DNA of 64,000 bases from Vitellaria paradoxa (GCA_019916065.1 CM034237.1:20047752-20111751); one strand, 5' to 3'. Counted from the stretch's first letter, positions 37,336-50,323 are shown. Program-made: numbers and translations. Notes: generated by a model not told the origin, from the letters alone.

Positions 37336-38361
37336 GTCATCTGACTTTTCAAAATTAACCCGACAAAAAAAAAAAAAAATCTGACTTTTCAAAGTTATGC
37401 AATAACTGAATTGTCAAGTCAAAAAAAAAAGACTGACTTTTCAAAGTTACGCAATAATTGGATGTTCAAGTCACAACGTTTAACATCTAGAAAACTAATT
37501 ACACTGTAACATCCATAAATTAATTACTTTGATTAAATAATATTTTTAGCCGCTTTTGACTAGAGATCAATGTGATAAATTAATGATTGGTTAAATTTAT
37601 AAGATAATATATTTTAAAAAATACATAGGTCCCACTTAATATATGAATTAATAATTTTCTTATACATTAAAATTTTATATATATATATATATATGCATGA
37701 TTCAATTTTGAAAACATTTGTAAAATATGACTCCGATGTTATTTGTCCCTCTTGAAATTGATGGTTTTTTGGACCTTATCTCTAACTTTTCTTAGTGAAG
37801 CAAGAATTAGCTCCAGTGTTTTGTTCTTGTATTATAAGAGAAAATTATACAATTTGATTTTTGGCTTAGATAGACTCTAGTACAAAATTACCATATTCAA
37901 CTTCGTCTTCTTTGTCATTTCTCATAAACATGTTTTTGTTAAATAAATACATAAAATTATAATAATTTATAATTTGATAATTAGGTAATATTCATATAAT
38001 CACAAAGTTTAATATTTTGGGAAAAAATAAAGAATACTTGCTAAATTAATTTTTAATTAATTAATGTGTGAATTAATAAATTATTAATTTATCGAGTAAA
38101 TTAATATTTCAATTAAATAATAAATTTTTATGGTCCAAAGGTATTAATTTAATGGAGCTTGAACTGTAGGCAATGTTTACACCATGTAAAGTAACATTTT
38201 TCTTGACAAAATGAGCACTGGTTTTGACAAAATGAGGTAGTTAGATGAATTTGCTTTCCAAAATATGGGTTCTGTTGAAAAGTAAGTCCCATTGGGAAAT
38301 AAATTCATTCAGATAATGCAAAACAGTGCGTAAACATAGCCACTTCCCTAGTCCTCTAACA
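37336..38361. other. Upstream region of the receptor kinase gene
   Basis: AT-rich. Contains short duplicated words (GACTTTTCAAAGTTA, three times near 37350-37450) and an (AT)n tract near 37680. No unambiguous TATA box is visible close to the gene. Confidence 0.4.
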
Positions 38362-38363
38362 AA

Positions 38364-38404
38364 GAGAGAGAGAGAGAGAGAGAGAGAAGAAAAAAAAAAA
38401 AAGT
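38364..38404 (+). repeat. (GA)n-A(n) microsatellite in the presumed 5' UTR
   Basis: About twelve GA units, then GAAGA and an A run, ending a few bases before the receptor-kinase start codon. Such tracts are common in plant 5' leaders. Any regulatory role is inference. Confidence 0.7.
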
Positions 38405-38405
38405 T

Positions 38406-41400
38406 ATGGGATTCATCTCTGAAGGTGCAACAGAGTGTCTTGCGGTTGTTATTCTCTTCTTGTCTTGTTTGATGTTTAGCATTGCCAGGGACACCATTAT
38501 AGTTAATCAGACCATCACGGACCCTGAAAGCATAATCTCCAGCAACAAAGCTTTTCAACTGGGATTCTTCAGCCCTGTTAATACTACAAATCGCTATGTG
38601 GGTATCTGGTATAGCAACATCCCAGTGAAAACTGTGGTGTGGGTAGCTAATAGAGAAAGTCCTCTAACCGATTCTCCGGGGACTATGATGATGTCTGAAG
38701 ATGGAAACCTACTAATTTTGAATGGGCAGAAAGATATTATTTGGGCATCAAATGTTTCAAATTCTATTCCGAATTCGAGTGCGAAACTTTTAGACTCCGG
38801 GAACCTTGTTTTGCGAGATAATTCTAGTGGAAGGACAGTATGGGAAAGTTTTCAATATCCTTCAGACTCATTCATATACGGCATGAAACTTGGTAGGACT
38901 GAAGTAAGCCCAGAAGAGAATATTATGATGAAATCATGGAGAAGCCCCTCTGATCCATCTATTGGAAGCTTCTCTGCTGGGCTTAATACCCTAAATATTC
39001 CAGAATTATTTGTCTGGAATGGCAGCCATCCATGCTGGCGGAGTGGTCCATGGAACGGTCAGATCTTTATCGGCGTACAGTACATGAGGTCAGTATATAT
39101 AGATGGTTATGACCTTCTACATAACAAAGAAGGAGCCACATACCTGACTGCAAATTCTGCAAATCATTCTATATTAAAATACCTATTCCTGAATCACAAC
39201 GGATCCGTAATGCAGAAGAATTGGAACTACAAGAAACAGGATTGGGAAGTTTTCTGGTCAATTCTGGGAGCCTGGTCAATCATAGGAGCTAATAAGTGTG
39301 ATGCCTATGGCACGTGTGGGCCATTCGGGAGCTGCAACTCGAATGAGTCACCAATTTGCTCTTGTCTGAGAGGTTTTGAGCCAAAGTATGTAGAGGAATG
39401 GAATAATGGAAATTTCAGCAGTGGGTGTGTGAGGAGGACACCATTGCAGTGCCAGAGAAACAACAGCAAAGGAAGTAAGAAAGATGGGTTCTTGAAACTG
39501 ACAACAATGAAAGTGCCAGGATTTCCAGAGTGGCTAGATGTTTCTGAAGATGATTGTGGAGACTCCTGCTTGAAAAATTGTTCGTGTGCAGCTTATGCAT
39601 ACGACAATGGTATTGGTTGCATGTTATGGGGTGGAAGCCTAATCGATATTCAAAAATTTTCCAGTCCAAGGAGATTCAAGGAAGAAAACCCTTCCAGTGA
39701 TGGGACTGACCTCTACATTCGCCTGGCCTATTCTGAATTGGGTAACATTTTTGGTTTTATTTTATTCTTGCTTGCTGTCATTGTTTGTTTACTAATTAAC
39801 AAATTCCTATGTGTTTAACCATATGGAATTTGAAAGTCATTTCTCAGAATACTTAAATAGCCTATTTTAGCTGCATCTGAAAACTTTTTATCAGATTTAC
39901 CCGGACAGCGAGTGGTGAAAGGAGTCTATAGATCACCTTTCAAAAAAAAAGAAAGGAGTCTATAGATCAAGAACAAACTTGTATTTGAAGGATGAAAAAT
40001 AAGATGAATGAGGAAATACTATACTTTCAATTACGATTTCTATTGAACTTGAGAGGTGAGGAACAGTGGATTCTTTCTAGGCGAAGCAGAGCGCTTTGCC
40101 TCTGTTTTATGACAGCATCGAAAAGAGTTCTTGATTTTGATTATTTTCCAAGGCTATATATATAGATGGCTTGTTTCATTGCCTTTTTTTAGGCATCGTC
40201 CATTGGTAGAATCTATACATCAATTGAATGCTGCAAATTTACTGCTGTGAACTGATGGGAGCTTGGTTGGCTGAAGTGAGCCTTCTTGAATAAAAAAGCC
40301 TTCCTAAATTTTTTTGAAAACTACAAATTATCCCTCCAACAAGAAGAAAAACAGGAGAATTTTTGTATATCAACTTGTGATGGTGCAGTCTTTTTTTAAA
40401 CTAAACTCGACCTCTGGTTGTATGTCCGGTTTCACAGATAAAAAGAGGAACATAAAAGTGACAATTGCAGCTCCAGTGGTGCTTGGGTTAATCATAATTG
40501 CCATATGCGCATACTTCTCAAGGAGGTGGATAATTAAAGAAAGAGGAAAAGCCGGTTAGAGTTATCTTCATCTCCAAAACTAATTAATTAATTAGAGAGA
40601 ACATTTATTGTCTTCTATGACTTAGATAACTTATAATTTGCCTTTGAATCAGTGATGAAAGAGATTGAGATGCGACTCTTTAACAATTTGTCCTTGTCTA
40701 CAGCAAGTTTAACTGAAAACAGGTTTGAAGGGGAGGTGAACCAATTTAAACTTGAAGAACTACCTCTATTCAAATTTGAGATGCTGGCAAATGCAACAAA
40801 CAACTTTCACATTAGGAACAAGCTTGGGGAGGGTGGTTTTGGGCAGGTCTACAATGTATTGCTTATTTATTTTTGAGCTTGATTTGACTTGAAACTTGTA
40901 GTAGGAAAATAGAATTGACATGGGGTTTGTGTCAGGGAAAATTACCCAATAGACAGGAAATTGCTGTAAAAAGACTTTCAAAATCATTTAAACAAGGGCT
41001 AGAGGAGTTTATGAATGAGGTGGTGGTAATTTCTAAATTCCAACATCGTAATCTAGTCAGACTTCTTGGTTGCTGCATAGAAGGGAAAGAGAAGATGTTG
41101 ATATATGAATACATGCCAAACAAAAGCTTGGATGCAATCCTCTTTGGTTAGTATATGCAAAAGTTTTAAAAGTAAATCTTTTATAATAATAATAATAATA
41201 ATAATAACAACAACAACAGTGTACAAGTCTCCTATATTATAGAATCTAGAGAGAATTAGATGTGGGTGGTTTTCACTCTGTAAGTAGAAACCTTGTAGTT
41301 AATTTTACTTACCTTCAACCTTTTCCCTTTTTTATCATCTTTTTACCAAAATTTCTCTCAGATTCACAAAAAAAGCAACAACTGGATTGGGCTAAACGGC

Positions 41401-42245
41401 TCAACATTATTGAAGGGATAGGCAGAGGCCTACTCTACCTTCACAGAGATTCTAGATTGACGATCATTCATAGAGATTTGAATGCAAGTAACATTTTGTT
41501 GGATGGAGAGCTAAATCCAAAAATTGCAGATTTTGGTTTGGCGAGAATTTTTGGAGACAATGAAAACCAAGTCATTACAGAAAGGATTATGGGAACATAG
41601 TACGTACCTATATCTATTTTTACAAATGCATCAATATTTTATGAGAATTCCCTTATTTCTTATGAGTTAATCTAAGGCATTCAAAACAATAATATTGATC
41701 TCATGCAGCGGCTATATGGCTCCTGAATATGCAAAAACAGAAAAGTTTTCTGAGAAATCAGATATATTCAGTTTTGGAGTATTATTATTAGAAGTTTTAA
41801 GCGGAAGACGGAGTAGTAGCTTTTATAATGACAAGCAATCCTCGAGCATTTTAGAACATGTAAGTCCATTTTGAATCATTTGTAATAAAATTTTACAGTT
41901 GAGATAAAAATTTTACCTGTGATATTGCTACCAATAACTTAGGTATGGAAATTGTGGAATGAAGACAACATCATGGCAATAATAGATCCAATGATGTCTT
42001 ATAAAGAATTTCACCTGGAGGTCCTGAGATGTGTACATGTTGGACTATTGTGCGTGCAAGAATTTGCAAAAGACAGGCCTACCATATCAACAGTTCTCTC
42101 TATGCTTGGCAGTGAAATTGCTCATCTTCCCAAACCAAAGCAGCCTGCATTTACTCAAGCACCAACTTCAGCTTGCCCTTCGCAACTATGCCCAAGTAAA
42201 TATTCAGCCAATGATTGTACCGTAACAATTGTTGAAGGACGATAA
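38406..42245 (+). CDS. G-type lectin S-receptor-like serine/threonine-protein kinase
   Basis: Plasma-membrane receptor kinase of the S-domain (SRK/At4g27290-like) family. Seven exons by GT-AG sites: 38406-39741, 40438-40554, 40653-40855, 40936-41146, 41362-41599, 41709-41859, 41943-42245. These sum to 2559 nt, an 852-aa open frame. In order: signal peptide (about 1-27), bulb-lectin domain (about 30-150), S-locus glycoprotein domain with a Cys-rich EGF-like part ([13 protein letters not shown]), PAN domain ([12 protein letters not shown]), one membrane helix (about 453-471), then the kinase: GEGGFGQV loop, Lys564, HRD Asp661, DFG 679-681, and a C-terminus ending VEGR. The exon phases and the GT-YGYM junction match the family. 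One oddity is that the usual HRDLKASN reads HRDLNASN (Asn663, codon at 41481), so catalysis may be weak. The ligand is unknown. A broken paralogue lies at 63189. Confidence 0.92.
41187..41219 (+). repeat. (TAA)n/(CAA)n microsatellite in intron 4
   Basis: About eight TAA-type units followed by four CAA units, within the intron between the fourth and fifth kinase exons. A natural length-polymorphic marker. Confidence 0.8.
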
Positions 42246-43500
42246 TACTCGAGTCTTGAAGATGATTATTTAGTTATTATTATTTACTTTTTGCTCACTT
42301 TTTGTACATGAGGATTTTGTTTGAAGTTTCAAGTTTCATTTGTGCTTATGAATTTGAAATTAAGAGATTTTGTATTATTTATTTAAGTTTTGCCTAGAAT
42401 AAGAATTTGTGGAGAAAGGAAAATGGAGGGAGAAAAAAGAAAATGAATAGATATGTGGCTGTTACAAAATTATTTATTTATTTAGTTAATCATAAAAATA
42501 AAAATATATATAAGCAATTGCTTCCCTCTTTACTTTTTTTTTTCTTCTACAAATCTTTGTTTTAAAAACATCATTAAAGAGAAATGTTCGAAAATAGTAT
42601 TGCTTTATGTATAAATTTCATCATGAATTTGAATAGTTCAACATGATGTATTATAATAGATTTGAAATCACCTTAAAAAATTAGTTATATATTTCAAATC
42701 AATTATAAAACTAACTCTTATTTTATGAAGTAGTGATTAAATTTATTTTGAATTTGAGTAGTTTAACATGATCTATTATAATGGATTTGAAATCACCTTT
42801 AAAAATTGGTTATAAATTTCAAATCATTTATAATACTATCTCTTATTTTACAGACTAGTGATTCTAGGACTTTAGTAATAATAGAAATCTTCCTTTTATT
42901 ATTTATATAAATTAACTAACTTTTTTATATTTTAATTCAATTCAATATCAAACTCACTTATTTGAAATGTATAATTGTCCAAACGGAGCCACAAAATTAT
43001 ATTTAAGGTTCATTTTTATGTGTGCTTTTGGCAAGTTATCCCTCTCGTGTTATATATGTTATTGCTTTTAAAGAAATTACAGATATTTTTTCCACGTTGA
43101 AAACCAACTTCCATTTGATAAAATATACTAATTTTTTACCTCTAATGGATTTCAAGCTGCTAATTTGATCATGAACTGAGCTAAGCATGTTGAAATATTT
43201 GTAGTTTTTGGGGTTAAGCTTCAATAGAAATGAGCTATGCTTTTGCTGATTGGAGAAACCCCTGACCTAAAGGCATAATTAATTACTTACGTTACCTACC
43301 ATTTATTAGATTAGGAGGAATGTATTCTGTGCACAATGCCTAGAAAACGCCAGTATAAGTATGGTGGCCCAAGATATATAATAAGTGAAAAAAAAATAAT
43401 AATTTTTATGAGAGTGGACGGGGGAGAAAAAGTTAAAAAAAAAAATAATAAATGGAAAAGTATAATTTATAAATAAATAAGAATGACAAGAATGAAATAT
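42246..43500. other. 3' flank and intergenic DNA with a 125-bp tandem pair
   Basis: Holds the 3' UTR of the kinase gene; its poly(A) site is not evident. A unit of 125 bp is duplicated in tandem at about 42612-42860 (GTTCAACATGATGTATTATA then GTTTAACATGATCTATTATA, each followed by GATTTGAAATCACCTT). The rest shows no feature. Confidence 0.6.
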
Positions 43501-43920
43501 AAATATAATTCTTCAACTGAGTGAAAACAAATGCTTAAAAACCAGCGAAGATGCTGCTATTTTCTCTATTCTGATTGCCGGAGCAATCGACTTGAGGTGA
43601 ACACTCGAAGAAGTAAAAGACTTCTCATCCTCGTCAAGATGTCTCGGATGAGACAGAGTTGTAGGTAATACAGGTAAAATGAAAAGCAAGACGATTTTCA
43701 AAAATACAAGTCTAAATAAAGAAAAACATATAGCTTTCAAAATTAAAAAAAAAAAAATGATTCTAATAATGCTTCAGATGCTAAAGAGATTCCGGGTCTT
43801 GAAGGAATATGTATTTCTAGAGAGAGGAAGAGTCCATTTGCAAAGTTCGAAAAATGAACAAGTCTTCCTCACTTATTTATAAAGTTGGATGGTTTAGAAA
43901 ATTGGAGTTTTTGGAGGCCG

Positions 43921-43987
43921 GTCATAATTTATAGACTATTAAGGATTTAAGTCATACCCTTAAAAATTATTTGTAAATAAGTCATAT
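43921..43987 (+). repeat. Left subterminal 30-bp repeats of the MULE
   Basis: GTCATA occurs at 43921, 43951 and 43981, exactly 30 bp apart, the latter two as AAGTCATA. The matching array at the other end is in inverse orientation. These are candidate transposase-binding repeats in a degenerate terminal inverted repeat. Confidence 0.6.
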
Positions 43988-44413
43988 GGGCAACGAAAAG
44001 ACAAAAAAGACCTCGCGCATCTTTTCACTCACAAAACCTGTTTATTTGAAAACCTCCCTGTTTTATCGGAAATGTTTCGCGACTTTCCAACTTCTTCACA
44101 AATCATCTGAAAACTAATCAAAACTTCTTCCAAATCAAGCCTCAATCGATCCCTAACTTTTCGCCGAGCAAATCCACACATTACAGTGCTTCGCAATCAA
44201 CAGGTAATATATTCGATTAAAGGTACTCTTTAGGGTTTTTCTTCAAAACACATATCGAGGGTTTGAATATTTATTGTGTGGTACTGTTTAGGGTTTTCGA
44301 TTATCTTTGTAATAACAGGTTTTGTGGTACTGTATTATGTATTTAGTTTCTCCGAAAATGTATAATCGTTGCTATTTTTACAATAGCCTAATATGAAACA
44401 TTACCACATACAT

Positions 44414-45335
44414 GTGGTACTGTCATACATGCGGTACTGTCCGTCATTCGTTTGATATTTGCAACCATTTTTGTGTTTAAATGTGATGTTTGCATGATAG
44501 AGTCATGCGGTACTGTTTTTGAACGAGCATGCATCCTAAAAAAAACAGTACCGCAGACATGTGGTACTGTCACACATGCGGTACTGTCTCTCATTCGTTT
44601 GATATGTGAGCCATTTTTGTGTTTAAATGTGATGTTTGCATGATAGAGTCATGCGTTACTGTTTTTGAACGAGCATGCATCCTAAAAAAAAAACAGTACC
44701 GCAGACTATGGTACTGTCACACATGCGGTACTGTCTCTCATTCGTCTGATATGTGAGCCATTTTTGTGTTTAAATGTGATGTTTGCATGATAGAGTCACG
44801 TGGTACTGTTTTTGAACGAGTATGCATCCTAAAAAAAAACAGTACCGCAGACATGTGGTACTGTCACACATGCGGTACTGTCTCTCATTCGTCTGATATG
44901 TGAGCCATTTTTGTGTTTACATGTGATGTTTGCATGATAGAGTCACGTGGTACTGTTTTTGAACGAGCATGCATCCTAAAAAAAAACAGTACCGCAGACG
45001 TGTGGTACTGTCACACATACGGTACTGTCGGTTATTCGTTTGATATGTGAACTATTTTTGTGTTTACATGTGATGTTTGCATGATAGAGTCATGCGGTAC
45101 TGTTTTTGAACGAGCATGCATCCTAAAAAAAAACAGTACCGCAGACATGTGGTACTGTCACACATGCGGTACTGTCGGTCATTTCATTGTATGTGGGATT
45201 CTCTTCTTTGTTTAATGGTGCTCTTTGCATGATATAATCATTCGGTACTGTTTTTTCGAAGCAAGCATATTTTGTGAGACAGTACCGCATGTGTGGTACT
45301 GTCAGACATGCGGTACTGTCATAGAAGTGGTACTG
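44414..45335 (+). repeat. 147-bp tandem array with GGTACTGT hairpins
   Basis: Six units start at 44414, 44561, 44708, 44855, 45002 and 45149, each exactly 147 bp from the last. A seventh, shorter and diverged unit follows (144 bp spacing). Each unit holds GTGGTACTGTCACACATGCG, a spacer with TTTTTGTGTTTA and GATGTTTGCATGATAG, another GGTACTGT, GAACGAGCATGCATCC, then ACAGTACCGCAGACAT, which can fold back on the next unit's GTGGTACTGT. The array lies in the presumed promoter/leader of the protease-like gene. Confidence 0.92.
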
Positions 45336-45342
45336 TATCTAG

Positions 45343-48300
45343 ATGATATTGCATTTTATCTCTAACAGAAAACAAATGTTACGAAAATACAGGTATTGCT
45401 ATCACGCTCATACAAAATCAAACATGGTGAACATCCAGTACCGTTCGAACCTAATCTCAGTCATTAATGAAGTTGAAACCATCAACTTGACAAAAGCACA
45501 CCATGTATATCTCAAACATTCTCCATTTTGGAAGCTCATCCTCACTATTTTAAACTGTGAAATTAACAAAGATTACTCGAGGAAAAGCGATGTTGATGTG
45601 GAAACAATCATCAAAACATTTGACCCACAGTCCAAATCTTTCAACCTAGGTGGAATAAAGCTTCGCATCAGAGAGAAAGAGTTGCGAACAATGTTTGCAA
45701 TAGAGGATGGTGAACAACTGATAGACAGTGTCAAAAAAATCGCAAGGCCAGGCACAGAATTTGTCTCTCGTAGATTCTCTGGGTTGCGACGAATTAAGAA
45801 ACAGAACATATCTGATGCTTTGCGGCAGGCTGCTGCAGAGCAAACACGCATTGGCAGAGAAGATGGTGCAAGACTTTTGACACTGTTCTGTTTGGAAACG
45901 TTGTTTGTCCCTAACAAAGGACATTCATTGTCGTGGCACTACACAACATTGGTTGAAAATTTGGATCAAATCCGCCAATACAACTGGAGTGCACATATAC
46001 TGGAATTCTTGGAGAACAGTTTGTGCTCAGATTCTAGGAACAAAGGTGTTGCAGGCTGTGTCATGATGTTACCGGTAACCTTTTCATATCATATTCTATA
46101 TTATATGTTGGTACTGTCTTATGAACTTCATTCAACTAATCAGCCCTATAAATGATGCAGTACTGGATCTGTGAGCACACCACTCTGGTCCAACAAGTAC
46201 AGAAGAGTGCAACACCTAGATGTCTAGTCTGGGATCTCAAGCCATTGTCCAATGCATTGAAAAAAATAAATCTCAAAAAGTTGAATAAAAATCAGGTACT
46301 ATTTATGATAAAATAAATCATGTTTGCATGCTAAGAATATTCGGTATTATTTTTCCAATAGATTCATCTTCATCTTTTACAAAAAACAGTACCGCATACA
46401 TGTGGTACTGTCATCCGTGCATTAGGTACTGTGTTTCAAAGAGCATGCATTCTTAACAAAACAGTACCGCAGACATGTGGTACTGTCAGTTATTCTTTGA
46501 ATTTGTGACCTATTCTTTTTTCCATGTATGCGGTACTGTTTTGTTGTGTTTCATGATACTGTTTGAATGCTATATACATTCGGTACTGTTTTTGAACGAG
46601 CATGCATCCTTAAAAAAACAGTACCGCATACATTTGGTACTGTCATCTATGTGGTACTGTCAGCTATTTTGTATTTGTCACCTCTTTTTGTGTTTCATGA
46701 TACTGTTTGCATCTGATAAATAAAATCATTCTAGATTCAACAATGTATTCATGGACATACTAATGAATTATATAATTGATGAACAAAATATCAGGTAATT
46801 ATACATGATCTTGATGATGATGATGAGGAGGATGACGAGGAGGAGGATGGACAACAACAATATCATGATGATAATGATGATGATGATGATGATAATTATG
46901 ATGATGAAAGGACAGAAACAGAAGAATACATCATTGCGTCAGAAAAAACCAGTGATGATGAATTAGTAATTTCTGACATTCTTCAAAAACTGAAGACAAA
47001 CATAGTGCATTTGAACAAGACAACTGAAAGCGAGCGAAAACAAGAGGTGTCTTGTACTCCTGAACTCGATCAATCTGGTACTGTTCCATCTGCCATAGCT
47101 GAAAGTCTTCCAGAAACAGTACTAGAATCTGATGAAGGCACCTTACCAGACAAAATAGCAGAAAAAGTCCCAGAACAAGAGGCACCAGAACAAGAGGAAC
47201 CAGAACAAGAGGCAAGGCAGGCTGCATCAGCAGAAACAGTACCAGTTCAGCAAAATAATGATCCAGTTGCTTCAGTTTTATTAATTTTGAACCGTGAACA
47301 AATAGAAGAGCTGGAGCAACAAGTTAAGGAAAAAGATGATAAAATTGCTGAATTGGAGAAGCAAATGGCAGAAAAAGATGAAATTCTGACAAAGTTGTTC
47401 ATTGACAATGAAAATCTCAACCTGCAAAACACAAACCTGAAGGAAGAACTTGATAATGTGAATGCAGTTGTTGAATTATTAAGGTCTGAACTTGTCGAAT
47501 CTAGCGTCCACCAGGTGACGCAGAAACATGTAGCAACTAGAAGGCCAAAGAAATCGGATACCAATGAAAAACAAACTCCAGCTGCAAACGAACCACCTTC
47601 AATGTACAAAAGGCTCAAGGACAAAACACGCCAAAAGAAAAGAGATCCTGAGTTCACATACAGTGGTAAAAAGAAGGTTGCCAAAAAACAAAAGGCAGAT
47701 ACTGCGGCAGTTGTCACGAAAGATATAGAATCTGACGTTATAGACATTGATCTTCTACAACTGTCTACACATCAAACCGAGCCCAAGCAACCTTCGCTTA
47801 AGCAGATTATTTCAACTTTTCAATAAAACACACATCTATCGGACATAGAAAAGGAACGGATCTTAAAACTTATTGATAATGAGGGGAAAGCGTAAGACAG
47901 TATTTAACTCTTTCTTTTTTATTACTTGTCAATTATAAAAAAAATTACTTGCTATCATCTGGTACTGTTCTCTATTTTTTACAATAATTGGTACTGTCAT
48001 TCCTTTATCTGGTACTGTTAATATAAACATTTCAAACTTAACTCATGTTGTTGTTTTTTTTTTTTTTTTTTTTTTTGGCTGATCTTGTTGACATCTCACT
48101 GCTCACTGTATACACACAACACAGTGCAACTGTTTGGGCTGTACCAAATGAACCACTCTGCATGATCACCATTGAAGATATCTACAACCTCATAGCAAAT
48201 GAGAGTATATCAAACATGGTAGGCATATATGATTAACTTATATTTCTACAGAATTAATAAAGTATGTTGACTATTTCTTAAATTCAACAAATTAATCTGA

Positions 48301-49657
48301 TATTTACTAATCACAATATTTGCCCAGCTAATTGACTGTCATGCACGCTATCTAGAATCAACACAATATGAATCAGTCAACAGCACTTTCCCCAAAAGAT
48401 GCTTATACTTCAGCAGTTTGTGTTGGATAAGATTTGTGACCTCTTTCTGTGGTTAATTGTGCTTTTTGCATACTATATATATTCGGTACTCTTTTTCTAG
48501 AGCATAAATGTTTTCAGAAATAGTACAGCATATATGTGGTACTCTCGACCATGTGGTACTGTCAGCAAATGGCATGGATATGACTTCTTTTTTAGTTACG
48601 TGGCACTGTTTGCATACTATAATCGTTTGGTACTGTTTTTCAACTAGCATTCATCTGGTACTGTTTGCATACTGTTATCGTTTGGTATTGTTTTTCAAAT
48701 AGCATTCATCTTATACATAAAAACAGTACCGCATACATGTGGTACTGTCATCCATATGGTATTGTCAGCCATGCGATGGATATGAGACTTCTTTTTTATT
48801 TTCATATTACTGTTGGCATACTACAATCATTCGGTACTATTTTTACGAGAGCATGCATCTTAGGGGAAACAGTACCGCAAGCATGTGGTATTTGACAACA
48901 TGTATTTTTTCTTGTTGCAGACATTTGTGGTATTTGAGAGACATCATGCAGCTCGAGACACTCAAATTGATCAAAAGCTGAAACTATCTGATACATACAG
49001 ACTACTTGTATTCCCTTTGAATACAAGTGGAACGAGAATTCCTGCTGATCCCAACCATTGGACCCTTTTGGTATTAGATAGAGACACGTGGACATGGACA
49101 CATTATAATTCCATGAAACCACGTAGAGCAAATTCCAAAGATTTGTATCTTTAGGATGCAAGGAAAGTGGTAAGATTCTGTATGTAAATTTTATACATAA
49201 TTTCATTGGTACTCTTTTCTACTATTTACAACAGTACCGGTGCTGTTTATTAAAACTCATACTGTCTCCACATTTGTCATATTGTATCAGAAAGAGTATG
49301 TGGAATTGAAACTTAAAGACCAATACCTCAATGATCCAATAACAAAAAGTATTGAACATACCAGCATGGAATTCGAATACCCAATTGTTTCTGCAGCAAA
49401 TTGCCCACAACAAGGATCTACAACGTAAGCCACACCCTTTTTTATTCATGCAAATTGTTGAACACCTCTAACTAAATTCTTACAATCTATAACATCTTGT
49501 GTGCAGTGTTGACTGTGGGCCAATGGTGTGCTACGTAATGCAATGCATATCAAATGACGAGCCACTTGAACCGATGCTTTCAGAAGAAGTTGTACAAGCT
49601 TACAGAGCAAAGATGCTAACACAATTTCTGTCCATTAGTGATGCACAAACATTGTGA
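45343..49657 (+). pseudogene. Ulp1-like (C48) cysteine protease gene of the MULE, with stops
   Basis: Predicted SUMO-protease-like protein. Exons by GT-AG sites and phase: 45343-46074, 46161-46295, 46795-47891, 48125-48218, 48328 to about 48415 (donor unclear), 48921-49169, 49291-49424, 49507-49657. The first two exons encode an N-terminal domain of the DUF1985-like kind found in transposon Ulp1 proteins (LFCLETLFVPNKGHSLSWHY; YWICEHT). The third has an acidic Asp/Glu run, then a coiled coil (about 47280-47500) and a basic stretch. The protease part shows His (NHWTLLV), Gln (CPQQG) and Cys (DCGPMVC), but Asn where Asp is expected (HYNSMK). A TAA at 47824-47826 and a TAG at 49152-49154 interrupt otherwise open frames. 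GGTACTGT words encode GTVP and ETVP in exon 3. Confidence 0.85.
46795..46915 (+). repeat. Acidic GAT/GAG trinucleotide-rich coding segment
   Basis: Near-continuous Asp/Glu codons at the start of exon 3 of the protease-like gene, interrupted by a short Gln-Tyr-His stretch. It is in frame with the downstream coiled-coil ORF, and likely varies in length. Confidence 0.75.
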
Positions 49658-50323
49658 TTGTAATTAAAACAGTATTAGTGCACACTCTGTTTCTTTTTAA
49701 CAAAATACTTGTATATTCAACATTCTTTTCCTGTAAATTGAATGATACAGTTTATGCTAATACAAATAGTCAATGTCCAGTTAATGGTACTATTTGTGCA
49801 ACATAAATAGTCATGGTTTTTGCGATTTTTGTATGATAACTCTTGGGATGTTGATTCTTGTTATGTTGATAGTGCTGCAAAATAGTGCTGATTGATACTC
49901 TATTCGAAACAGTACCGGTATTAATATTAACAGTACCGGTACTGTTTTATACCGGTATTGTTTGTATGAAGTATCTCAATACCAACATATTGCAAATGAA
50001 GTTTGCTTGTGAAAACACTTACAGCTATTGTCACCAACAAATTTTATGTCCTTTAAATATAAGAATGACAACGGTACTGTCTGCAAATATAAAATTGATA
50101 CACTATTACAAACAGTACCAGTATTAATAAAAACAGTACCGGTACTATTTTATACCGCTGTCATTCTCAATACCAACATTAAAAATGAATATCGCTGAAT
50201 AAAAAACTATCACAAAATGGATTGAAACATACTCATTCTCATTATTAATTCAAAAACAGTACCATAACAAACAAACAATAACAGACTTCTTCACAGCATA
50301 ATTTTGGGAGAAAAAAAAATAAT
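49658..50323. repeat. Spacer between the convergent MULE genes, rich in palindromic ACAGTACCGGTACTGT
   Basis: Both genes end here tail to tail. The spacer contains ACAGTACC/GGTACTGT words and a perfect 16-bp palindrome ACAGTACCGGTACTGT at 49930-49945, with a near-copy around 50130. A related duplicated block (AACAGTACC, ATTAATA, AACAGTACCGGTACT) occurs at 49908 and 50109. The prevailing orientation of the 8-mer changes in this region. Confidence 0.75.

Noticed and set aside
41590..41608. Lost splice donor after the kinase GT motif
   Set aside because: If the donor is taken as GTACGT at 41600, the joined codons give GTYGYM, the normal family sequence, so the intron is intact.
45343..45426. 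Choice of start for the Ulp1-like gene
   Set aside because: ATGs at 45343, 45376 and 45424 are all in frame; I used the first, but nothing in the sequence decides between them, so I make no claim about the N-terminus.
47503..47747. Long minus-strand ORFs opposite the Ulp1-like exon 3 and opposite pol
   Set aside because: Mirror frames of real coding exons with low-complexity composition; no independent support.
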